Notes under the pieces: model-generated | What the model was told of the DNA's origin: nothing | What the model saw: only the letters and a program-made list of their open reading frames with translations | Database searches by the model: none | Assembly: GCA_900604495.1 (NCBI GenBank) | Contig: UWOR01000002.1 | Coordinates: 124,001 to 188,000 of the forward strand | Source: Desulfovibrio sp. Marseille-P6017 | Lineage (GTDB): Bacteria > Bacillota_A > Clostridia > Peptostreptococcales > Peptostreptococcaceae | Reading direction: 5' to 3' | DNA: 64,000 bases | Made by a program: the position numbers and the translations under genes | Shown: positions 47,250 to 55,674 of the stretch, one piece after another | How positions within the stretch are numbered: the first letter of the stretch is position 1 | Layout of the letters: each line of letters begins with the position of its first letter

Positions 47250-47543
47250 TTACTTTTTCTTTATAGTACTACCTATAATAAGACCACCTAACATTCCAAA
47301 ACATATTCCATAAGAAATAGCCTCTGGACCGAAGATACTTGTAAATGCGGAACCTAGTGCAACTCCAAAACACATTCCTAAGGTCATTCCCATAGACATA
47401 TAATCATCTTCTATATAATCACTTCTTTTATTTGATTTATCATTTATCAAACTTTTTCTTTTTTTGTTAACTCTTTTAACTTTATTTATGAACATAATAG
47501 CTAAAAGACCTACAGCTAATAATGGTAAAATAATATTAATCAT
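47250..47543 (-). CDS. Small membrane protein with glycine-rich hairpin
   Basis: 97 residues. A first membrane helix (IILPLLAVGLLAIMFIN), a basic linker (KRVNKKRKS), then two glycine-rich hydrophobic segments (MGMTLGMCFGVALGSAF; ISYGICFGMLGGLIIGS) typical of a glycine-zipper hairpin. Ends in KKK. No family recognised. AAGGAG ribosome binding site on the minus strand supports it. Confidence 0.7.
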   Translation of the reverse strand: MINIILPLLAVGLLAIMFINKVKRVNKKRKSLINDKSNKRSDYIEDDYMSMGMTLGMCFGVALGSAFTSIFGPEAISYGICFGMLGGLIIGSTIKKK

Positions 47544-47597
47544 AAATCTTACTCCTTATAATCTATTTAAAATAGCAGAATATATAAATATAATGTA

Positions 47598-47655
47598 TTA
47601 GAATTATATTATCATATTAGAATTATATTATCATATTAGAATTATTTTACAATCG
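47598..47655. repeat. 19-base tandem repeat
   Basis: ATTAGAATTATATTATCAT occurs twice head to tail, then a third partial copy. In the otherwise featureless region 47544-47764. Confidence 0.75.
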
Positions 47656-47764
47656 AAAATTAGTTACAAATTCTATTCATGAAGAAATTAACCTGAAATA
47701 TTATCCAAATTATACAACCTATTTGTTATAATAAATATAATAATTAACATTATAGGGGGATAAA

Positions 47765-47929
47765 ATGAAAAATAAAAAAGAAAACAAACTAATAGGAAAC
47801 TTATTAAAAAGTGGTAATGTATATAAATTAAAATGTGAAAAATGCAAAAGCATATCAGTACAAATAAGTGAAGATAAACAACCAGACCTTGTATGCTTAG
47901 AGTGTGGAGGAGTATGCAAAGTTTTATGA
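47765..47929 (+). CDS. Zinc-ribbon small protein
   Basis: 54 residues. An N-terminal Lys/Asn-rich stretch precedes a four-cysteine ribbon: CEKC (residues 24-27) and CLEC (44-47), about 17 residues apart, then GGVCKVL. It begins after AGGGGG and overlaps the next start by 4 bases, so both are translationally coupled. No homologue is recognised; possibly a nucleic-acid or protein interaction module linked to the acetyltransferase. Confidence 0.75.
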   Translation: MKNKKENKLIGNLLKSGNVYKLKCEKCKSISVQISEDKQPDLVCLECGGVCKVL

Positions 47930-48846
47930 TAGAAATTAAGAGCTCAAATATAGATAATAAAGGTAATATACATAAAATTATAAACTATGAAAATCCAACA
48001 CAAAGTCAGATACAAAGTATATATAAGTTACTAAAAAATCAAAATAAAATAAATGATAAAGAGGAACTAAAAGATAAATTTCAAAATAAAGCATACAAAA
48101 ATGGTAAGGGTGCATTATTTTATTTTATAGATAATGAAGCAGTTGCAAGTATATGTGTAGTACTTGAAAGCGCAAAAACTATAGGAAATAGCTTTATATA
48201 TGATATAACAATAAATAAAGAAATAAACAACAAATATGCAATACTAGAGTTACTTATAAAAGAAGGAATATCACTATCAAAAGAGCATGGAGCAAATGAT
48301 ATTAGATTAGGCATAAGTCCTGATGTAATAGAAGTTTTTAAAAGTCTTGGATTTAAGGATGAATATAGAGCATTACAAATGGAACTAAATGATACTGATA
48401 AGAGGTGTGAAATTTTACAGCTAAAAGAATTGAATTATTATAATAAAGAAAAGTATATAAAAATATATAATAGTTCATTTAAAGATATGCCTCATGGGTG
48501 TATTATTTGTGAAGAAGATGTAAAAGAGTATTTAAGAAAAATTAATAATAATAATGATAAAACTCACTTTTACTATATTGTATGTGATAATCAAGATGAA
48601 ATAGGATTTATGGAAGTTACTATTGAAGATGGAAAAGGAATGTTTGATATTGGTCTTTGTAAAAAATATAGAGGTATGGGATATGGTAGTAGATTATTAG
48701 AAACTGCAATTTCTTTTTTAGTAGAATTAGGAGCTAGTGTTAATTTAATTGTTATTGAAGATAATAAGGTTGCTTATGAAATGTATAAGAAAAGAGGATT
48801 TGAAGAAAGTTTTATAAAAAGCTATTGGAAAAAACTTAATGTTTAA
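47926..48846 (+). CDS. Double GNAT-domain N-acetyltransferase
   Basis: 306 residues from ATG 47926, whose ATGA overlaps the zinc-ribbon stop; the longer frame is not used. Two GNAT-like halves: the N-terminal one is degenerate (IYDITINKEINNKYAILEL) and the C-terminal one has the acetyl-CoA motif GLCKKYRGMGYGSRLLETA near residue 250, followed by IEDNKVAYEMYKKRGFEES. Similar two-domain proteins acetylate small molecules such as mycothiol or antibiotics. The acceptor is unknown. Confidence 0.85.
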   Translation: MIEIKSSNIDNKGNIHKIINYENPTQSQIQSIYKLLKNQNKINDKEELKDKFQNKAYKNGKGALFYFIDNEAVASICVVLESAKTIGNSFIYDITINKEINNKYAILELLIKEGISLSKEHGANDIRLGISPDVIEVFKSLGFKDEYRALQMELNDTDKRCEILQLKELNYYNKEKYIKIYNSSFKDMPHGCIICEEDVKEYLRKINNNNDKTHFYYIVCDNQDEIGFMEVTIEDGKGMFDIGLCKKYRGMGYGSRLLETAISFLVELGASVNLIVIEDNKVAYEMYKKRGFEESFIKSYWKKLNV

Positions 48847-48854
48847 AATAAATA

Positions 48855-48880
48855 TGACTAGGTAAAATCTAGTCTTTTAT
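48855..48880 (+). terminator. Terminator after the GNAT gene
   Basis: GACTAG / CTAGTC stem with TTTTAT. Confidence 0.65.
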
Positions 48881-48988
48881 TAATAAATCATAATATGTTT
48901 TTTTGTAAAGTTAGCAAGTGTAGAAAGTTTTACTAAGAGAACAAATAATTTAATTTAATTTATTAATTATACCAAATAGGAGAATAGT

Positions 48989-49309
48989 ATGGGGAATGTA
49001 GTATTTACAGTTTATATAAGCATAGCATTGATTTTCTTAATATATAGTATAATATCGTGTAAAAAGAAGCGTATAATTTACACCATACGTAATAAAAGGA
49101 TAAATGTTTCAAAAGATAATTATTATAATTTACAATTATTATTTTGTATAGCAAATTGTATTTTATTAATATTAGAGAGTGTAATTGCTTATAATAAAAC
49201 GAGCACAAGCCTTTTTGTATCATATTATCTTGCTACATTTTGGTTAGTAAACTATTTATTAAAGTTTATAGGAATTAAAATGAAATACTTAAATACAAAT
49301 TATAAATAA
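48989..49309 (+). CDS. DUF3784-like small membrane protein
   Basis: 106 residues with three hydrophobic segments (4-22, 45-65, 74-95) and a basic loop between the first two (CKKKRIIYTIRNKRINVSK). Charge bias puts the N-terminus outside. This layout resembles DUF3784 proteins, but the match is weak. TAGGAG ribosome binding site. Single gene, followed by a strong terminator. Confidence 0.65.
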   Translation: MGNVVFTVYISIALIFLIYSIISCKKKRIIYTIRNKRINVSKDNYYNLQLLFCIANCILLILESVIAYNKTSTSLFVSYYLATFWLVNYLLKFIGIKMKYLNTNYK

Positions 49310-49324
49310 TTTTAGAATAATATG

Positions 49325-49370
49325 AAAAAAAAGTAGGGATATCCTAATTGGTATACCCCTACTTTTTTAT
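49325..49370 (+). terminator. Terminator before the sigma-factor gene
   Basis: AAAAAAGTAGGG / CCCTACTTTTTT stem. Confidence 0.9.
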
Positions 49371-49445
49371 TATTGAAATATTTTCAATAATAAATTATAA
49401 CTTTTTGATACTTTCATTAGTCTAATATATGAGAGGAGACATAAT

Positions 49446-49952
49446 ATGGATGAAAAATTAGTTAAAAAAGCGATCAAAGGAAACTTCAATGCATATAGCA
49501 TTCTAGTGCATAATTTGAAGAATGAAGGATATAAAATAGCTTATACAATTTTGAAAAATGAACATGACAGTATAGATGCATACTTACAAGCAGTAGAAAA
49601 AGGATTGAAAAATATTACAAGCTTAAAAGAGGCTAAATACTTTAAAACATGGTTTTTAAAAATTGTTATAAACGAAGCTAAAAATATTATTAATAAAAAT
49701 AACAAAGTAATTTATCTAGAAGAATTAGAGGAAAGAAAAGATGTTAAACATGAGGATAAAGAATCTAAGCTAGATTTAGAAGTATGTTTACAGAAAGTAG
49801 AACCACAAATTAGGGAAATGATAAGACTTAAATATTATATGGGATATAAATTAGAAGAAATATCCAGCATTTTAGATGTACCAATAGGAACTGTGAAAGG
49901 AAAGATGTATACAGCATTAAAAGATATGAAAAAACAGTTGGAGGTGAAGTAA
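49446..49952 (+). CDS. ECF-type RNA polymerase sigma factor (SigV-like)
   Basis: 168 residues. Region 2 (FNAYSILVHNLKNEGYKIAYTI; the AYLQAVEKGLKNI and FKTWFLKIVINEAKN segments) and region 4 (MIRLKYYMGYKLEEISSILDVPIGTVKGKMYTALKD) are complete. The next gene is a DUF4179 protein 1 base later, the normal cognate anti-sigma. Together they regulate an envelope stress regulon and probably themselves. GAGAGGAG ribosome binding site. Confidence 0.9.
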   Translation: MDEKLVKKAIKGNFNAYSILVHNLKNEGYKIAYTILKNEHDSIDAYLQAVEKGLKNITSLKEAKYFKTWFLKIVINEAKNIINKNNKVIYLEELEERKDVKHEDKESKLDLEVCLQKVEPQIREMIRLKYYMGYKLEEISSILDVPIGTVKGKMYTALKDMKKQLEVK

Positions 49953-49953
49953 T

Positions 49954-51219
49954 ATGAGAATTTATGATAATGATATAGAAAAGTTACTTGAAGAATTTGA
50001 AAGTGAAGAAATAAAAGTTCCAGATAAATTAGACGATAAGTTAAATTTGAAATTAAAAGAACTAAAGCTTAACCCTTATAAAAAATGGATAGTATCTTCT
50101 GCTGCATCTATTTTAGTAATAGGAATTTCTTATATTACAATTCCATCTTTTAGGAGTTTTGGAGATTCAGTTTTTAAATATATATTTAGTGATATTGGTG
50201 TTGAGAATGCAGTTAATAATGAGTATAGTAGTGGAGAAAATCAAAAAATAAAAATAGGTAATTATAATATTAGTATAGAAAATATATACATAGATACTTT
50301 GAGAATCAGTTTTGAAGCAGTAATTTTAGGTGATATTAAATATATTGATGATATGGATGCAAATAGTAGTTTATATGTTGAAGGAATTAGCTTTGAAGAG
50401 ATATCAGTAAATAACGGCGTTTTTTATGAAGAAGATAATAAGTTAAAAGCTAATGTTCAAATTATTGGTGATGGAGTTTCTAATTTAATAAAAAATAAAG
50501 ACAGGTTAAATTTAAAATTAAAATTAGTAAAGTATATTGATACTGAAGAGGAGATATTAGGTAAAACGGACATAACTATTAATATACCTAAGGATGTACA
50601 AAATACAAAAGAAATTAAAATAAATAAAGTAATAAAAGATGATGGTTTAAATATTAGTATAGAAAAGTTAGTAGTATCGCCTACAATGATGTATATGGAT
50701 ACATCAGGCGAATTAGAGGAAGTTGGAAATATACAAGGATTATACAACTTTAAGATATTATCAGATAATGGAAGTATGTATAATGAAAGTTTATCACTAT
50801 CAGGTATTGGAAAAGATGGTGGATGGAGACAAACTATAATTCCATCAGTTTATTATGATAAAAGCAAAAGTTTAAATTTAAAAGCTGAGGGTGTACTTAT
50901 TGATGCCAATAAAGAAATAGAAATTAATTTAAATGATACTTACCCAAAAGAAATAGATTATTTTGGACATGTATTAACTATAAGAAAAGTTGAGTATATA
51001 GATAACAAATTAATTGTGGAAGTTTTAGAAGATGATAATATTAGCTATGCTGGAGCAAGTTCTATAGATAAAGAATATGCAAGTTCTGGTTATTATATAT
51101 CTGAAGGGTGGTATGGAAGTAGGTTTGATATTGATAAAAAAGATAGTTATAATTTAAATTTAGCATTAATATTAAAATATAACTATCCTATAGATGTTAA
51201 GATTAATGTGATTAGGTAA
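49954..51219 (+). CDS. DUF4179 anti-sigma factor
   Basis: 421 residues. A cytoplasmic anti-sigma domain (about 1-45, acidic then LKLNPYKKW), one membrane helix (WIVSSAASILVIGISYITI, 47-65), and a 350-residue extracytoplasmic region starting FRSFGDSVFKYIFSDIG, which is the DUF4179 start. The remainder is beta-rich with IDxxx repeats. It would hold the upstream sigma factor at the membrane and release it on an outside signal. Stop of the sigma gene and start here are 1 base apart. The stress signal is unknown. Confidence 0.87.
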   Translation: MRIYDNDIEKLLEEFESEEIKVPDKLDDKLNLKLKELKLNPYKKWIVSSAASILVIGISYITIPSFRSFGDSVFKYIFSDIGVENAVNNEYSSGENQKIKIGNYNISIENIYIDTLRISFEAVILGDIKYIDDMDANSSLYVEGISFEEISVNNGVFYEEDNKLKANVQIIGDGVSNLIKNKDRLNLKLKLVKYIDTEEEILGKTDITINIPKDVQNTKEIKINKVIKDDGLNISIEKLVVSPTMMYMDTSGELEEVGNIQGLYNFKILSDNGSMYNESLSLSGIGKDGGWRQTIIPSVYYDKSKSLNLKAEGVLIDANKEIEINLNDTYPKEIDYFGHVLTIRKVEYIDNKLIVEVLEDDNISYAGASSIDKEYASSGYYISEGWYGSRFDIDKKDSYNLNLALILKYNYPIDVKINVIR

Positions 51220-51254
51220 AATATATAAGCCTAAACTATAAGGGGGAAACCAGT

Positions 51255-52013
51255 ATGAATGAGGTTATACAAACTATAAACAAAAGGGTATCGCTAAGAA
51301 AATATCAAGCAAAAAATATATCAAAGGAACACATAGACATAATAATAGACAGTGCCATAAAAGCACCAACAGCAGGTAATATGATGATGTATTCAATATT
51401 AAAAATACAAGATGAAAAAACAAAAGAAATTTTAAGTAAAAGCTGCGATAATCAACCATTTATAAAAAAAGCACCTTTAATACTTATATTTTTGGCGGAT
51501 ATGCAAAAATGGTATGACTATTATAAATTATGTAATATAGAAAATATAAAATATCCAGGTATGAATGATTTTATGTTATCTATAAATGATGCAATAATAG
51601 CATGTGAAAATGCTGTTTTAGCATCAGAAAGCTTAGGTATTGGAAGTTGTTATATAGGGGATATTATGGAAAATTATGAAGTACATAAAGAATTATTAAA
51701 CTTACCCAATTATACATTTCCAGCAGCTATGATAACTCTTGGATATTACCCGGAAAATATTAAGAGAATATATAGGGAAAGATTTAAAAAAGATTACGTT
51801 GTATTTGATGAAAAATATAGAAGATTAGATGATAAAAGTTTAATAAAAATGTTTGAAGAAAAAGAAGAGAATATGCCTAAGTATAATGCTTTTAATGCAA
51901 AAAATTTTGGGGAGTTAACTTATAAAAGAAAAACTAGTGCAGATTTTTCTATTGAGATGGATAGATCTATAAAGAAGTGGATTAAGAGTTTTACTAATTA
52001 TTTAGAAGATTAA
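51255..52013 (+). CDS. Nitroreductase family protein
   Basis: 252 residues. The FMN-binding nitroreductase pattern is present: INKRVSLRKYQAKNISKEHID (the S-x-R-x-Y motif), APTAGNMM, DAIIACENAVLASESLGIGSCYIG with the FMN phosphate region and FPAAMITLGYYPE. The tail (210-252) is family-variable. It reduces nitro, quinone or flavin substrates with NAD(P)H. AGGGGG ribosome binding site; transcribed after the anti-sigma gene, 35 bases away, possibly as part of the stress operon. Confidence 0.9.
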   Translation: MNEVIQTINKRVSLRKYQAKNISKEHIDIIIDSAIKAPTAGNMMMYSILKIQDEKTKEILSKSCDNQPFIKKAPLILIFLADMQKWYDYYKLCNIENIKYPGMNDFMLSINDAIIACENAVLASESLGIGSCYIGDIMENYEVHKELLNLPNYTFPAAMITLGYYPENIKRIYRERFKKDYVVFDEKYRRLDDKSLIKMFEEKEENMPKYNAFNAKNFGELTYKRKTSADFSIEMDRSIKKWIKSFTNYLED

Positions 52014-52017
52014 TAAC

Positions 52018-52050
52018 AATAAAAACTAGTGCTTGGTATTTTCCCAAGCA
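52018..52050 (-). terminator. Terminator of the 29-aa gene
   Basis: Minus strand AGTGCTTGG / CCAAGCACT stem followed by AGTTTTTA. Confidence 0.8.
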
Positions 52051-52140
52051 CTATCTAAAGAAACCTACGCTTGCTAAAATTATACCTATTACACCTAGCC
52101 CTGCTAACCAAGTGATTATAATATTTGTAATAACTGTCAT
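52051..52140 (-). CDS. 29-residue hydrophobic peptide
   Basis: MTVITNIIITWLAGLG, then VIGIILASVGFFR: one membrane helix and a basic end. A strong GGAGGTG site lies 6 bases before the ATG on the minus strand and a terminator follows directly, so this looks like a real gene. The size and single hydrophobic helix are like type I toxins or small membrane regulators; no antisense RNA or family could be identified. Confidence 0.65.
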   Translation of the reverse strand: MTVITNIIITWLAGLGVIGIILASVGFFR

Positions 52141-52286
52141 AAATTCACCTCCATTAGTAAATATAGTCAATTATATGAAAATATAAACTAATAAAGGGAA
52201 GATATATAGTTTAAAATAAAAAGGTATCTATTATTAGGAATGTGTGATATAATAATATTTGTAGCGATACACAAATAAATTAAGAA

Positions 52287-52304
52287 AAACCTAGTAATAG
52301 GTTT
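52287..52304 (+). promoter_or_regulatory. Leader hairpin of the cold-shock gene
   Basis: AAACCTA / TAGGTTT with a GTAA tetraloop, ending 3 bases before the CAGGAG ribosome binding site. Possible temperature-sensing element. Confidence 0.55.
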
Positions 52305-52319
52305 ACAGGAGTATTTTTA

Positions 52320-52520
52320 ATGAAAAATGGAATAGTAAAATGGTTTAACAATGAAAAAGGATTTGGTTTCATATCAGTAGAAGGTGGAGATGATGTATTC
52401 GTACATTTCACAGCTATACAAACTGATGGGTTTAAATCATTAGAAGATGGTCAAAAAGTAAGCTTTAATATAGTTGAAGGTTCTAGAGGCCCACAAGCAG
52501 AGAACGTAACTATATTATAA
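52320..52520 (+). CDS. cspA: Cold-shock protein, CspA family
   Basis: 66 residues, standard length. RNA-binding motifs RNP1 (KGFGFIS) and RNP2 (VFVHFTAI) are intact, preceded by GIVKWFNNE. The protein binds single-stranded RNA/DNA and acts as an RNA chaperone. A 60-90 base leader with a small hairpin is in keeping with control of cold-shock mRNAs. It ends in two successive hairpins. Confidence 0.95.
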   Translation: MKNGIVKWFNNEKGFGFISVEGGDDVFVHFTAIQTDGFKSLEDGQKVSFNIVEGSRGPQAENVTIL

Positions 52521-52538
52521 TATATATACATGTTCATG

Positions 52539-52566
52539 GAAAAGACACATTATGTGTCTTTTTTAT
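52539..52566 (+). terminator. Terminator of cspA
   Basis: AAAGACACAT / ATGTGTCTTT stem and T tail. Confidence 0.9.
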
Positions 52567-52576
52567 TGCAATTGAA

Positions 52577-52636
52577 ATAAAAAGTAGATGTCTTAATACA
52601 TTAAAATAATATAAAGACATCTACTTTTTATTATAA
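52577..52636. terminator. Bidirectional hairpin between cspA and ArsR-like gene
   Basis: AAAAAGTAGATGTCTT and AAGACATCTACTTTTT arms about 18 bases apart. Confidence 0.8.
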
Positions 52637-52662
52637 AAAAATAATGAATATTAGCTTATTTA

Positions 52663-53592
52663 TTATTTATAATAACATTTTACTTTAATATTTTGGTTAA
52701 AATTTCCAAAGTTTGAACCAAAGATATTAATACCACCAGGATTCTGAGTATCTTTAGGGCATTCTATCTTGAAAGATAAGCTATCCATATCATCTTTGAT
52801 TAAATCAGATAATTTAATATCTGAAAGTTTAATACCATCAAGGAATGATCCTTCATCATTAATTTTAATCATCTTTAATAAGCCATATTCAGTTCCTAAA
52901 TCCCACCAACTAGGAGTGAAAACTCCCTTTCTATCACCAAAATCACCTGGACTTGTCCATTTGCCTAAAGATAGATTATTTAGATAAAAATAAATATCAG
53001 ATTTAAAGGAATTATTATATCCTGGAAACTCAGAGCAAATTTCTAAAGAAATTTCTATCTCAGTTAAATTGTTAAAGTCTATATCATAAATTGGTATAGA
53101 ATATTCTAGATAACCAGATGTAAACCATATAAGAGAAATTTCGCTACGATTAGGAGAAGCAAAATATCTTGGATCATCTAATATACCAAATAGCTTATCT
53201 TTTGAAGCCAATCCACAAGGAGCATAAATTTTAAAAGCTGAGTAAGATCCTATAGGAATATCTATTTCAGTGTAATTACTAGGATTTTCCTCATAATTAT
53301 TATTTAGTATGACTTGTACTTCACTAGTCTTTATTTTACATAACTTTAGTAATCCTCTTACACCAGGTTGAGAATAAGATTCTACAATTCCAACGCTTTC
53401 TAGTTGATTTATATGTTTAGTAATTACTGCAGACGACATATTAAGTTCAGAACTTAAATCTTTTATAGACATTTCTTTATTTTGTATTAAAGAAATAATT
53501 TTTAATCTAGTTTCACTTGCTAATGCTTGAAAAAATGCTAAGTTTTTATCTAAAGCTTTTATATATATCTTACTTAAATTCTTATTACTCAT
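52663..53592 (-). CDS. ArsR-like winged-helix regulator with large C-terminal sensing domain
   Basis: 309 residues. The winged helix occupies residues 15-85 (LASETRLKIISLIQNKEMSIKDLSSELNMSSAVITKHINQLESVGIV). The remaining 220 residues form a beta-rich domain with aromatic clusters (GYLEYSIPIYDID, GKWTSPGDFGDRKGVFTPSWWDLG), which is not found in metal-sensing ArsR proteins and looks like a carbohydrate-binding module. It is divergent from the GH2 operon and is the likely regulator acting on the TTAACT-N4-AGTTAA boxes. GGAGG ribosome binding site. Confidence 0.85.
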   Translation of the reverse strand: MSNKNLSKIYIKALDKNLAFFQALASETRLKIISLIQNKEMSIKDLSSELNMSSAVITKHINQLESVGIVESYSQPGVRGLLKLCKIKTSEVQVILNNNYEENPSNYTEIDIPIGSYSAFKIYAPCGLASKDKLFGILDDPRYFASPNRSEISLIWFTSGYLEYSIPIYDIDFNNLTEIEISLEICSEFPGYNNSFKSDIYFYLNNLSLGKWTSPGDFGDRKGVFTPSWWDLGTEYGLLKMIKINDEGSFLDGIKLSDIKLSDLIKDDMDSLSFKIECPKDTQNPGGINIFGSNFGNFNQNIKVKCYYK

Positions 53593-53689
53593 TTTTAAAT
53601 TGTACCTCCGTATTATAAGAATATTATAACATAATGCTTATGTAGATTAGAAAAAATGTGAAATTTTAAATAAAAAATAAAGGAAAACG

Positions 53690-53718
53690 TTGACAATAGA
53701 TATTTCATATATTATATT
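53690..53718 (+). promoter_or_regulatory. Promoter of the GH2 operon
   Basis: TTGACA (53690-53695), 17-base spacer, TATATT (53713-53718). Confidence 0.75.
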
Positions 53719-53733
53719 TATACTGTAATTAAG

Positions 53734-53749
53734 TTAACTAAAGAGTTAA
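53734..53749. promoter_or_regulatory. Operator 1 of the GH2 locus
   Basis: TTAACT-AAAG-AGTTAA, inverted repeat just after the transcription start. Confidence 0.7.
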
Positions 53750-53827
53750 TAAAACAACTGAAAAGTTTATGATAATTATTAAATTCTATAAAAATACTGA
53801 AAATAGAATGTGTAATTAGTTATATAA

Positions 53828-53843
53828 TTAACTGTATAGTTAA
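53828..53843. promoter_or_regulatory. Operator 2 of the GH2 locus
   Basis: TTAACT-GTAT-AGTTAA, the same arms as operator 1, 94 bases further; a degenerate third site (AGTTATATAATTAACT) adjoins it. Confidence 0.7.
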
Positions 53844-53872
53844 CTTTATATAATTAAATTAGGGGGTATCAT

Positions 53873-55654
53873 ATGTTAAAGAAGTTATATTATCCAAATC
53901 CTCAATTTATAAGAGAAAATTGGATAGATTTAAATGGACAGTGGAAATTTACTTTTGATGATGAAAATTTAGGGGAAATAAGTAAAGAATTTTTAAATGA
54001 TGATTTTTATAAAATGAATATAATTGTTCCATATAGTTATCATACTAAAAATTCAGGTATAGGATTAAATGAAGATCATCAAATAGTATGGTATAAGAAA
54101 GATTTAAACCTAGAAGTTAAGAAAAATAAGAAGTACATATTAAACTTTGGAGCAGTAGATTATAAGTGTGATATATGGATTAATGAAAATCATATGTTTA
54201 CTCATAAAGGAGGACATACACCTTTTAACTTAGATATTACTAATTATCTTAAAGAGGAAGGTAATTCAATAGTAGTAAAAGTTGAAGATAGAAATTCTTG
54301 TAGACAACCAATAGGAAAACAATCATGGAAGGATACAAACTTTTTATGTTGGTACACAAGAACTGTGGGTATATGGCAACCTGTATGGATTGAAGAAGTA
54401 GGTCAAAATTACATAACAAATATAAAAATGACACCAGATATAGATAATGCATCTATTGATTTAGATATATTTATAGGTGAAGATGATAATGATACAAGCC
54501 TTGTAGGAGAGATATATTTTGAAGATAAGCTAATCAATAAATTTACAACAATGTTCAAAGCACAAAGGAGTAGACTAAGTGTAGATGTAAGTTCTGAAAA
54601 TCCTCATTTTAGACTAAATTTCTGGACTCCAAATACACCAAATCTATATGATATAAAATTCAAGTTATACAAAAACAATGAACTAGTTGACTCTATAGAT
54701 AGTTATTTTGGAATGAGAAATGTAGAGTCTATAGGTAAAAAGATATATTTAAACAATCAAGAATTTTATCAAAAACTAGTACTAGATCAAGGATACTTTA
54801 AGGATGGTGGATTAACAGCAACTCCAGAAGAGTTAAAAGATGATGTACTTAAAATAAAGGAAATGGGATTCAATGGAGTTAGAAAGCATCAAAAAATTGA
54901 AGATAATAGATTTATGTATTTATGTGATACTTTAGGTTTAGTAATGTGGGCTGAGATGCCAAGTACATTTGAATATAGTAAAGAAACTAATGAAAATGTA
55001 ACTAGAGAATTATATGAATTTATAGATAAGCATTACAATAATCCATCAGTAATAATATACACATTATTAAATGAGTCATGGGGAATTAATGAAGTATATA
55101 AAGATGTAAGACAACAAAACTTTGTAAATGCTTTAGTATATTTAACAAAATCATTAGATAGTACTAGATTAGTAGTAGGAAATGATGGATGGGAACATAC
55201 AACAACTGATATATTAACGATACATGATTATAATTCTGATAAAGATACAATGAGAGAAAGTTATAAAAACATAAATGAAGCAGCAAATGGATCGCCATCA
55301 AGAACAAGTACAAGAAGATGTTATAGCAAAGGGTATGAGTATAATAATGTACCAATCATAATAAGTGAATATGGTGGTGTAGCATATGATACAAGTAAAG
55401 ATGATGAAAAAGATGCTACATGGGGATATGGAGAAAGACTTATAGGAGAAGAATCAGTACTTAATAAGATTAAGGAATTAACAGAAGTAGTAATGGACAT
55501 TGAAGATGTTTGTGGTTTATGTTATACACAGCTTTCAGATGTAGAACAAGAGATAAATGGATTGTTAGACCATAACCATGAATATAAATTTGATCCAAAG
55601 ATAATAAGGGAAATACTAGAGTATAAACATAATTTAGGTTTTATTTTTAAATAA
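53873..55654 (+). CDS. Glycoside hydrolase family 2 beta-glycosidase
   Basis: 593 residues: sugar-binding jelly-roll (about 1-180), immunoglobulin-like domain (about 180-280) and catalytic barrel (about 285-590). The acid/base Glu401 lies in YTLLNESWG and the nucleophile Glu499 in IISEYGG. Intracellular (no signal peptide). The C-terminus has CYTQLSDVEQEINGLLDHNHEYKF, typical of GH2 beta-galactosidase-like enzymes, and lacks the NxK motif that recognises the carboxylate in beta-glucuronidases, so beta-glucuronidase is less likely. The exact aglycone or sugar is unresolved. AGGGGG ribosome binding site. Confidence 0.85.
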   Translation: MLKKLYYPNPQFIRENWIDLNGQWKFTFDDENLGEISKEFLNDDFYKMNIIVPYSYHTKNSGIGLNEDHQIVWYKKDLNLEVKKNKKYILNFGAVDYKCDIWINENHMFTHKGGHTPFNLDITNYLKEEGNSIVVKVEDRNSCRQPIGKQSWKDTNFLCWYTRTVGIWQPVWIEEVGQNYITNIKMTPDIDNASIDLDIFIGEDDNDTSLVGEIYFEDKLINKFTTMFKAQRSRLSVDVSSENPHFRLNFWTPNTPNLYDIKFKLYKNNELVDSIDSYFGMRNVESIGKKIYLNNQEFYQKLVLDQGYFKDGGLTATPEELKDDVLKIKEMGFNGVRKHQKIEDNRFMYLCDTLGLVMWAEMPSTFEYSKETNENVTRELYEFIDKHYNNPSVIIYTLLNESWGINEVYKDVRQQNFVNALVYLTKSLDSTRLVVGNDGWEHTTTDILTIHDYNSDKDTMRESYKNINEAANGSPSRTSTRRCYSKGYEYNNVPIIISEYGGVAYDTSKDDEKDATWGYGERLIGEESVLNKIKELTEVVMDIEDVCGLCYTQLSDVEQEINGLLDHNHEYKFDPKIIREILEYKHNLGFIFK

Positions 55655-55674
55655 ATTAAAGGGGGAAAAGAATA

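Noticed and set aside
47598..47655. Tandem 19-base repeat considered as a CRISPR or iteron origin
   Set aside because: Only two full copies, no spacers and no replication gene nearby.
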